Source of the DNA: Planctomycetota bacterium
Lineage (GTDB): Bacteria; Planctomycetota; UBA1135; GCA-002686595
Reading direction: 5' to 3'
Assembly (NCBI GenBank): GCA_028278425.1
Contig: JANQEJ010000092.1
Location: 1-48,416 of the forward strand
DNA: 48,416 bases
The notes beneath the pieces are model-generated. The model did not search any database and was not told where the DNA came from. It saw nothing but the letters and a program-made list of their open reading frames with translations. Of the stretch, positions 42,658 through 48,416 are shown piece by piece. The position numbers were made by a program, and so were the translations under genes. Position 1 is the first letter of the stretch. Each line of letters opens with the position of its first letter.

Positions 42658-43349
42658 CAGGGGTTTTCGCTCAGGCGATACCCGACGCCCCACACCGTCT
42701 CGATGTAGCGCGGGTCGCTCGCGTCGTCCTCGACCATGGCGCGCAGGCGGCGGACGTGGGAGTCGACCGTGCGGCGCTCGCCGTCGTACGTCGAGCCCCA
42801 GACCCGGTCGAGCAACTGGTCGCGCGTCCACGCGCGGCCCGGGTGGCGGAGGAAGAAGAGCAGGAGGTCGAGCTCGCGCGGCGTCATCTCGAACGTCTCG
42901 TCCCCCTTGCCCGCGGTGCGCGACTCCGGGTCGGCCCACAGCTCCCCGATCCGGACCGGGCCCGGTCCGGCGGAGCGGCCGGCGCGCCGCAGCAGGGTGC
43001 GGACGCGTGCGAGGAGCTCCGGCATGTGGAACGGCTTGACGACGTAGTCGTCGGCGCCGACGTCGAGCCCGCGCACGCGCTGGTCGGGCGCATCGCGCGC
43101 GGTCAGGATCAGGATCGGCAGCCCGCGGCCCTGGGCGCGCAGCGCCCTGCAGAGGTCGAGGCCGTCGCCGTCGGGCAGGCCGAGGTCGAGCAGCATCAGG
43201 TCGTGCTCGCGCTGGAGCGCGAAGCGCGCGCTCTCCAGCGAAACGCTGACCTCGACGCCGTAACCGGAGGCGCGCAGGGCGTCGAGGAGCTCCTTGCGGA
43301 TGCGCGAGTCGTCCTCGACGACCAGGATCTGTGGCTCGGTCTTGGGCAT
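42657..43349 (-). CDS. OmpR/PhoB-family response regulator
   Basis: The 230-residue protein has a receiver domain with acidic residues Asp13 and Asp14, phosphoacceptor Asp55 (LMLLDLGLPDGDG), Thr83 and Lys105 (VVKPF). A winged-helix DNA-binding domain follows, with MTPRELDLLLFFLRHPG, TVDSHVRRLRAMVEDD and YIETVWGVGYRL. It is translationally coupled to the histidine kinase, forming a complete two-component system. The divergent neighbour at 43706 is a metal permease, so that gene is a plausible target. The direct repeat GGCAGAGATTC at 43471 and 43515 is a candidate site, but this is only positional. Confidence 0.96.
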   Translation of the reverse strand: MPKTEPQILVVEDDSRIRKELLDALRASGYGVEVSVSLESARFALQREHDLMLLDLGLPDGDGLDLCRALRAQGRGLPILILTARDAPDQRVRGLDVGADDYVVKPFHMPELLARVRTLLRRAGRSAGPGPVRIGELWADPESRTAGKGDETFEMTPRELDLLLFFLRHPGRAWTRDQLLDRVWGSTYDGERRTVDSHVRRLRAMVEDDASDPRYIETVWGVGYRLSENP

Positions 43350-43470
43350 GGGGCCGCCACGCGGATTCTAGCCCGGCCCGGAAGGGCCCCGCCGGAGCCG
43401 CGGGCGCGGAATTGCGACCCGCAACATCTCCGACACAGGACGACAACATCCGTCGCCGAGGATCTCCGCG

Positions 43471-43525
43471 GGCAGAGATTCCTCCTCTCTCCCTCAGGGC
43501 GGCTCGATTCACAAGGCAGAGATTC
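43471..43525. repeat. Pair of 11-bp direct repeats in the permease leader
   Basis: GGCAGAGATTC occurs at 43471-43481 and again at 43515-43525, a 44-bp spacing that is four helical turns at 11 bp. It lies between the divergent response-regulator and permease genes and could be a paired binding site for that regulator. Confidence 0.4.
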
Positions 43526-43646
43526 GGGCCGCCCGCTTTCCAGCTCAATCCCCCCCTCGTCGGCAGGGCGGCCGGTTCGACGGGCATCGATGCCGGCCGC
43601 GGAGCCCGCGTCCTTCACCCCTTATGGATGCGGGCTCCCTTTTTTT
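43497..43646 (+). ncRNA. Candidate structured leader RNA upstream of metal permease
   Basis: The 356-bp space between the response regulator and the permease holds three consecutive plus-strand stems. Stem 1 pairs 43497-43506 with 43525-43534 (10 bp, one G-U). Stem 2 pairs 43568-43575 with 43593-43600 (8 bp). Stem 3 is the intrinsic terminator at 43601-43646. No plus-strand gene lies upstream, so the terminator must end a short leader or a free small RNA. The terminator ends 59 bp before the permease ATG. The structure does not match a riboswitch class that I can recognise. An alternative pairing of loop ACCCC (43617-43621) with GGGGT (43647-43651) is possible. Confidence 0.5.
43601..43646 (+). 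terminator. Intrinsic terminator in permease leader
   Basis: GGAGCCCGCGTCC (43601-43613) pairs with GGATGCGGGCTCC (43626-43638) in a 13-bp stem with one G-U pair and a 12-nt loop. Seven T residues follow at 43640-43646. The T-run is on the plus strand only, which sets the direction toward the permease gene. Confidence 0.85.
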
Positions 43647-43705
43647 GGGGTTTGAAGGGCGACCGCTCCCAGGGTGGGTCGAACGGATCTAGGATCCTCC
43701 GCCCC

Positions 43706-45508
43706 ATGAGCCTCCCGCTGCTCTTCAGCATCCTGGCGCTCTTCGTCGGCCCACTGGTTTACCGCGGGGCGCGCGCGCGGCGCGCCGCCGCCGCGGTCGA
43801 CGCCTTCGCGCTCGTCGGCGTCGGGGGGCTCGTCCTGGTGCACGTTCTGCCGCAGAGCTTCTCGCTCGCCGGCTGGGCGGTCATTCCGGTGACGTTGATC
43901 GGTCTCTTCGGGCCGGGGTTGCTGTGCGGGACGCGGCTCTTCTCCGGCCGGGAGTCGCGGTTGATCGCCATGCCGCTCGCGCTGCTCGCGATCGCGCTGC
44001 ACGCGATCCTCGACGGGGTGGCGCTCGCGCCCGAGACGGAATCGGCGGAGCACGGAGCGCGCGAGCTCGCGCTCGCGGTCGTGCTTCACCGCCTGCCGGT
44101 CGGCCTTGGCGTCTGGTGGCTCGTCCGGCCGCTGTACGGGCTGCGCGCGGCGGCGTCGCTCCTGGGCGGCATCGCCGTCTTCAGCGTCGTCGGGTTCCAC
44201 TTCGGCGAGGCGCTCGTCGCCGGCACGCCGGAGGAGTGGATCGCGGTCGTGCAGGCGTTGCTAGCGGGCTCGCTGCTCCACGTGATCCTCCGCCACCCGC
44301 CGACCGCGACCGGCGAGGAGCCGGCGAAGCGCTGGCACGTCGCGTCCGCGCTCGGCGGCGCGGCCGCGCTGCTCGTCGTCGTCGGGATGGGAAGCCTGCA
44401 CCTGCACGAGGGAGAAGCGGCGAGCGGAGATGGGACCGGCTCGACGTTCCTCGCGCTCGCGCTCGAGAGCGCGCCGGCGCTGCTCTTCGCCTACGTGGCG
44501 GTGGGGTTCGCGCACGCGCTCCTGCTCGACCTGTACAAGCTCCTGAAGAGCGGTTCATCGCTGTCGCAAGCGCTGCGCGGCACGCTGGTCGGGCTGCCGG
44601 TGCCGGTGTGCTCGTGCGGCGTGATCCCGCTCTACCGCAGCCTGGTCGTCGGCAGCGTGCCGGCGGCGGCGGCGATGGCGTTCCTCGTCGCGACGCCCGA
44701 GCTCGAGATCGCGGCGGTCGTGCTCTCGCTCGAGCTGCTCGGCGTGAAGGTCACGGTCGCGCGCCTCGCCGCGGCGCTCGTCCTCGCGCTCCTCGTCGGG
44801 TGGCTCGTCGGAAGCCGCGCCCCGCTGCGCACGGAGACCGTCGCCGCGCCGCCCCACGGCGAGCGACCGCCGCTCGCGCGGCGCCTCGCCGACGGCATGC
44901 GCTTCGGCTTCGGCGACATGGTCGACAACACGGGCCCGTGGATCCTGGTCGGCCTCGCAATGGCGGCCGTGGCGGGACCGCTGCTCTCCGCCGACCAGTT
45001 CGCGCGGCTGCCCGCGGCCGCGGACGTGCCGCTCTTCGCGCTGATCGGGATGCCGATCTACGTCTGCGCGTCCGGCTCGACGCCGTTCGTCGCGGTGCTC
45101 CTCGCCAAGGGCGTCTCGCCCGGCGCGGCCATCGCGTTCCTGCTCACCGGCCCCGCGACGAACATCACCACCTTCGGGATGCTCTCGCGCATGCACGGGC
45201 GGCGAACGGCCCTGCTCTTCGCGGGGTTGACGGTGTTCTTCGCGATCGGCCTCGGCTACGCGGTCAATCTGGCGCTTCCCGCGGTGACCGCCGCCGAGCT
45301 GCCGGCGTTGCACGAGCACGAAGCGACGCTATTCCAGCAGGTGTGCCTCGGCCTGCTCGCCGCGCTCTACCTGGCGTCGATGTTCCGACTGGGTGTCCGC
45401 GGGTTCGTGGGTCAGGTGATCGCGCCGCACTCCCACGAGGGCGAAGAGGGACACTGCGACCACGACGCCGAGCCGGGGCACTGCGACCACGCCCACGAGC
45501 TGGCGTGA
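43706..45508 (+). CDS. Fused ZIP-like/DUF318 metal permease with His-rich tail
   Basis: The 600-residue membrane protein joins two transporter-like halves. Residues 1-190 have about six helices with ZIP-family hints: His99 in HAILDG and His128 in VVLHRLPVG, where ZIP proteins have HxxxDG and HEIP. Residues about 255-565 are a DUF318/ArsP-type permease (PF03773) with the signature PVPVCSCGVIPLYRS (Cys302, Cys304), a second half starting MRFGFGDMVDNTGPWILVG, and CASGSTPFVAVLLAKG then GPATNITTFGML. DUF318 proteins include arsenical and Cu/Zn efflux permeases. The tail has HSHEGEEGHCDH and a second GHCDH, a likely metal-binding patch. The ATG at 43706 was chosen because it starts the first helix. 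Its stop is 1 bp from the next convergent stop. Confidence 0.9.
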   Translation: MSLPLLFSILALFVGPLVYRGARARRAAAAVDAFALVGVGGLVLVHVLPQSFSLAGWAVIPVTLIGLFGPGLLCGTRLFSGRESRLIAMPLALLAIALHAILDGVALAPETESAEHGARELALAVVLHRLPVGLGVWWLVRPLYGLRAAASLLGGIAVFSVVGFHFGEALVAGTPEEWIAVVQALLAGSLLHVILRHPPTATGEEPAKRWHVASALGGAAALLVVVGMGSLHLHEGEAASGDGTGSTFLALALESAPALLFAYVAVGFAHALLLDLYKLLKSGSSLSQALRGTLVGLPVPVCSCGVIPLYRSLVVGSVPAAAAMAFLVATPELEIAAVVLSLELLGVKVTVARLAAALVLALLVGWLVGSRAPLRTETVAAPPHGERPPLARRLADGMRFGFGDMVDNTGPWILVGLAMAAVAGPLLSADQFARLPAAADVPLFALIGMPIYVCASGSTPFVAVLLAKGVSPGAAIAFLLTGPATNITTFGMLSRMHGRRTALLFAGLTVFFAIGLGYAVNLALPAVTAAELPALHEHEATLFQQVCLGLLAALYLASMFRLGVRGFVGQVIAPHSHEGEEGHCDHDAEPGHCDHAHELA

Positions 45509-45509
45509 G

Positions 45510-47144
45510 CTAGAAGGTGGTGTCCTGCTCGGACTCCGCGTAGGCGCGCCAGCGGTCGTCGAGGACCTGGTAGACGTCCTCGCCGGCGACGCCGAAGAGC
45601 TCCTCGCTGAACTTGCGCAGGTCGGCGATGAAGGTGTTGCGCTTGCGCGCGAACTCGCTCGAGGCGCGCAGCCAGCGCTGCCCGGTCTTGTCGTGGCTGC
45701 GGGCCATGTAATCGAAGAAGCTCCAGGACTTGGCCACGTCGGGGTTCTCGAAGTCGGCCAGGTACTTGATCATCAGCCGGTCGATGCGCGGTCCACCATC
45801 CAGCGCGGCGGCGTTGAGCTTGTCGCGGTAGCCCATCTCCGCCTTGGCGCGGCGGCCCTTCTGGTTCTCCTCCTCGGTGTAGAGTCCATCGCGGAACTCG
45901 AAGCACGAGACGCTGTTGCGGCCGAGGAACTCGAACGCGAGGTAGTAGCCGAGCCCCTCCTCGAGCCACGCCTGCTCGAAGCCGGAGGGCGAGCCGTTGT
46001 AGTGGTAGTGCGCCAGGCTGTGGCCGAGGGTGTGGGTGATGTCACCGTCGAGGTCCGAGTCGACGACGGTCCTGCGCGCGAGGAGCGCCTTCGGGTCCGT
46101 CCCCCGGAAGAACCAGTTGCCCCCGGCCTCGAGGCGGCGCTTCTTGTTCTTCTCGTCGCCCCACGAGACGCCGAAGTACTCGGGCACGAACTTCTCGTAG
46201 AACGAGACGTCGTCCGGTCCCCAGTAGATCTCGTGGAAGAGCCCGTCCGGGATCTGGTCCTTGAAGTCCTCGCCGACGTACGGGTCGACGTACTGCACGC
46301 GGAAGGCCTCGATCACCTGCTCGCCCAGCACGAGCGCCTCCTTGATCCGCGAGTCGCTGTAGCCGGGGTGTTCGCCCCAGCCGGTGTGGTAGACGATGCG
46401 GATGTGCTGGCTCTCCGCCATCTTGTGGAGGCCGGGCTCGCCGCCGACGTTGAGGCTCGCCGCCAGGAGGTCCTGCGGCGTGTCCACGATCCGGACGGAC
46501 TCCTGTGCGCGCTTCGCCCGCTCGGCGATCGCTTCCTTGGCGATCGCCTTCGCCTCCTTCTTGAACTCCTTCTCGAGCCCCTTGGCCGCCTCGACGAACG
46601 AGCTCTTCTTGAGCCAGCTCACCAGCCGTTCGTAGTCGTTGAGCATGCGCTGGTGCGCCGCGAACCACTCCGGGCTGCCCTTGGGATGCTCGTCGCGACT
46701 GGCGCGGGACTCCTCGACCCGGCCCTTCCGCAGGCGGTACTCGCGCGCGATCGTCTCGATGGTCTCGCCGCGGTTGAAGACCTGCAGCCGGTCGATGTAC
46801 TTGCCGTGCACCGTGACGATGGACTTCTTGCTCTTCGCGACCGGCTCGCCGTCCTTGATCCGGTAGGGCACGTTCTCGGGGTTCTTCGTGTCGAAGATGA
46901 AGAAGTCGTTGTCGCTTCCGCTCTTGTACGAGATGTTCTCGATCTCGCCGCGCTTGTGCTCGATGCGGATGCCTCCGCCCGGAACGGCCTCGCCGAGGAG
47001 GACCTTGTTGCCGTTCCAGTCCATCGTGTACTTCTTGAACTTCTTCTCCGCCTTGGCGTCCTTGAAGTGCACGGCCAGGATCTGCCCCTCGGCGATCGAG
47101 GTCGTGGCGAAGAGCAGGGCGAGAAGAAGCACGATCGATCGCAT
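45510..47144 (-). CDS. Secreted gluzincin-like protein with degenerate HExxH motif
   Basis: The 544-residue protein has a signal peptide (about 1-19, ending IAEG). An N-terminal domain of about 150 residues includes VHFKDAKAEKKFKKYTMDW, and a basic coiled coil lies at about 165-205 (FVEAAKGLEKEFKKEAKAIA). The C-terminal half resembles zinc peptidases of the DUF1570 type, with WLEEGLGYYLAFEF supplying the third ligand (Glu396). The expected HExxH reads HSLAH (His375 to His379), so the catalytic Glu is Ser376, and HTLGH lies just before it. The protein is therefore probably an inactive binding protein, unless another residue serves as base. The ATG at 47144 is favoured by the signal peptide. 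Confidence 0.88.
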   Translation of the reverse strand: MRSIVLLLALLFATTSIAEGQILAVHFKDAKAEKKFKKYTMDWNGNKVLLGEAVPGGGIRIEHKRGEIENISYKSGSDNDFFIFDTKNPENVPYRIKDGEPVAKSKKSIVTVHGKYIDRLQVFNRGETIETIAREYRLRKGRVEESRASRDEHPKGSPEWFAAHQRMLNDYERLVSWLKKSSFVEAAKGLEKEFKKEAKAIAKEAIAERAKRAQESVRIVDTPQDLLAASLNVGGEPGLHKMAESQHIRIVYHTGWGEHPGYSDSRIKEALVLGEQVIEAFRVQYVDPYVGEDFKDQIPDGLFHEIYWGPDDVSFYEKFVPEYFGVSWGDEKNKKRRLEAGGNWFFRGTDPKALLARRTVVDSDLDGDITHTLGHSLAHYHYNGSPSGFEQAWLEEGLGYYLAFEFLGRNSVSCFEFRDGLYTEEENQKGRRAKAEMGYRDKLNAAALDGGPRIDRLMIKYLADFENPDVAKSWSFFDYMARSHDKTGQRWLRASSEFARKRNTFIADLRKFSEELFGVAGEDVYQVLDDRWRAYAESEQDTTF

Positions 47145-47232
47145 GTGAGACGTCCTCGAAGGTTCCGGGGCCAACCGGGCGGAGGAAGTCTGTAGCACGG
47201 ATGCCCGGGCTGTACCAGGGGCTATGGCGCCA

Positions 47233-48018
47233 CTAAGAAGTGAGCACGTACTGCTTGCGCGAAACCGTCCAGCATCCGATCGCCAGGGCAGCCACGAGCA
47301 CGACGAGGAGGGTCCGGAACGACTCGTCGGCCGGCACGAGGATCTGATCCTGGGTCAGATTCCGCATCCGGGCGAGGACCTCCTCGCCGCTCCCCGCAAG
47401 GTAGCTCTTCAGATGGAACTGGACCGTGAAGTTCTGGTTCTGCCCGGGGAAGTTGGCCACGAAGAACTCGACGACGAAGGCGTAGCCGATCCCCACGATC
47501 ATCGGGTGCTTGACCAGCGCGCTGATCGCGGCGAAGAGCGCGGAGTAGACCGCGCCGCCGATCAGGCACGTGTTGCGCATCGACGCGGCCATCCCTTGCG
47601 GAAGCGCCATCTCGGCGTCCGCGCCGGCGGCGACCTCGAGGACCCCGAAGGTGACCACCGCACTGGCGCCCAGGAGGAGCTCGATCAGGAGGAGCGACGC
47701 GACCCAGCGCCCGAGCAGCACCGACAGGCGCGGTATCGGCCGCGAGAAGAGATAGGTGATCGTCCGGTCCTCGATCTCCTCGGCGACGACCGCGGAGCCG
47801 ATGATGAGCGAGATCAGGGGCACCGTGCCCTGCACCATCAGCATCCACCCGATCTCGAACGCGGGCATCGCACCCTTCTGCTCGGAGAACAGAAGCGCCA
47901 GGACCGCGGCGGCGACCGGCCCGAGGCAGAAAAGGACGCAGACGAGCGCGCGCTTCGAGAAGAAGATCTGCCGCTGGTGGGCGGCGAAGACGATCCAGGT
48001 GCTGCGGAGGGCTTCCAT
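47233..48018 (-). CDS. ABC-2 type transporter permease
   Basis: The 261-residue integral membrane protein has six predicted helices, including LVCVLFCLGPVAAAVLALLF near the N-terminus. The family phrase VVAEEIEDRTITYLFSRPIP between helices 2 and 3 is characteristic of ABC-2 permeases. It forms an export complex with the ATPase encoded immediately upstream: that stop (TAG) abuts this ATG with no gap. The substrate is unknown; such exporters move lipids, polysaccharides or peptides. It ends 88 bp upstream of the pseudo-peptidase gene on the same strand. Confidence 0.92.
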   Translation of the reverse strand: MEALRSTWIVFAAHQRQIFFSKRALVCVLFCLGPVAAAVLALLFSEQKGAMPAFEIGWMLMVQGTVPLISLIIGSAVVAEEIEDRTITYLFSRPIPRLSVLLGRWVASLLLIELLLGASAVVTFGVLEVAAGADAEMALPQGMAASMRNTCLIGGAVYSALFAAISALVKHPMIVGIGYAFVVEFFVANFPGQNQNFTVQFHLKSYLAGSGEEVLARMRNLTQDQILVPADESFRTLLVVLVAALAIGCWTVSRKQYVLTS

Positions 48019-48416
48019 CTACTCCACCAGGTAGTCGAAGACCGCCTCGAGGCCCGCGTCGACGCTCTCGAGGCCGCGGATGCCGTAGCCGTCGCGCGCG
48101 GCGAGCTCGGTCAGGTTGCGGTGGAACCCGTCGACGTCCGCGGTTTCCACCGTGACGAGCCCGCGATCCTCGGCGATGGCGAGCGAGCGCACGTCCGGCC
48201 AGGGGACGAGGTCGCCGGCGAGGCGCCGCGCGTCGCGCGCGTGGATCTCGATCTTGCGCGGGAAGCGCGTCAAAAGCTCGCGCACCTCGGACACCGTTCC
48301 CTGTGCGAGGAGGCGGCCGCGGTGCAAGAGCACGATCTCCTCCGTGAGACCCTGGACCTCGTGCAGCACGTGCGACGAGACGATCACGTTCATGCCGCCC
48401 GCCGCGAGATCGCGCA
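48019..48416 (-). CDS. ABC transporter ATPase, C-terminal part (truncated by window edge)
   Basis: The visible 132 residues are the end of an ABC ATPase, starting in the sequence RDLAAGG before NVIVSSHVLHEVQGLTEEIV. SSH is the H-loop with the switch histidine, and the D-loop side is off the window. The following segment, LLHRGRLLAQGTVSEVRELL, is the usual end of the nucleotide-binding domain, and about 80 further residues form a C-terminal accessory domain. Walker A, Walker B and signature motifs lie beyond position 48416 and cannot be checked. It is directly followed by the ABC-2 permease gene. An ATG at 48393 is internal, not the start. Confidence 0.9.
   Translation of the reverse strand, partial: RDLAAGGMNVIVSSHVLHEVQGLTEEIVLLHRGRLLAQGTVSEVRELLTRFPRKIEIHARDARRLAGDLVPWPDVRSLAIAEDRGLVTVETADVDGFHRNLTELAARDGYGIRGLESVDAGLEAVFDYLVE

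Noticed and set aside
43568..43600. TTCGA in a stem context suggesting a tRNA T-arm
   Set aside because: The stem does not pair as a 5-bp T-arm and no acceptor, D or anticodon arm is present.

Overview
The window is a GC-rich, gene-dense bacterial chromosome segment and most probably comes from the Planctomycetota. The case rests on the combination of genes. There is a DUF1800/DUF1501 secreted-protein pair. There are ECF sigma factors next to transmembrane Ser/Thr kinases. A MORN-repeat protein is fused to a prenyltransferase-like domain. There are long glycine-rich lipoproteins and beta-helix proteins, and a roughly 125-residue C-terminal module on one secreted protein that I recall from this phylum. 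No rRNA, tRNA, CRISPR array or insertion sequence was found. The assignment is inference, since no marker gene is present.

Layout. 1-9.2 kb: a large lipoprotein converges on an ECF sigma/kinase pair, which diverges from a beta-helix protein. Two or three small genes follow, and between them lies an array of DnaA-box-like motifs with exact 11-bp phasing. 9.2-14.8 kb (minus strand): polysaccharide deacetylase, glycosyltransferase, a membrane-anchored carboxypeptidase-regulatory-domain protein and an aldehyde dehydrogenase. 14.9-23.7 kb (plus strand): a tight five-gene run of outer-membrane polysaccharide export lipoprotein, membrane phosphodiesterase-like enzyme, Wzz-like co-polymerase, O-antigen ligase/polymerase and a membrane-bound sulfatase-fold enzyme. 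23.7-24.04 kb: an 83-bp-arm nested inverted repeat between convergent genes. 24.0-39.4 kb (minus strand): MurJ/Wzx-like flippase, sulfotransferase, a second phosphodiesterase-like enzyme, DUF1501, DUF1800, a zinc-ribbon kinase, a second sulfotransferase, a second ECF sigma factor, the MORN/prenyltransferase protein and a beta-helix protein. 39.5-45.5 kb: a HEAT-repeat protein, a two-component system, and a ZIP-like/DUF318 metal-permease fusion preceded by a hairpin-rich leader with an intrinsic terminator. 45.5 kb to the end: a secreted pseudo-metallopeptidase and an ABC-2 exporter cut by the window edge.

Functionally the centre (about 12.4-28.5 kb) reads as a Wzx/Wzy-type exopolysaccharide system: glycosyltransferase, flippase, polymerase, co-polymerase, outer-membrane exporter and deacetylase. 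It also carries an unusual load of possible tailoring enzymes: three alkaline-phosphatase-superfamily membrane proteins and sulfotransferases. The co-polymerase has what looks like a dead tyrosine-kinase domain, and the exporter has two export domains. The most unusual non-coding signals are the phased CACA array at 8.19 kb, the nested inverted repeat at 23.7-24.0 kb, and the leader RNA candidate at 43.5-43.65 kb.
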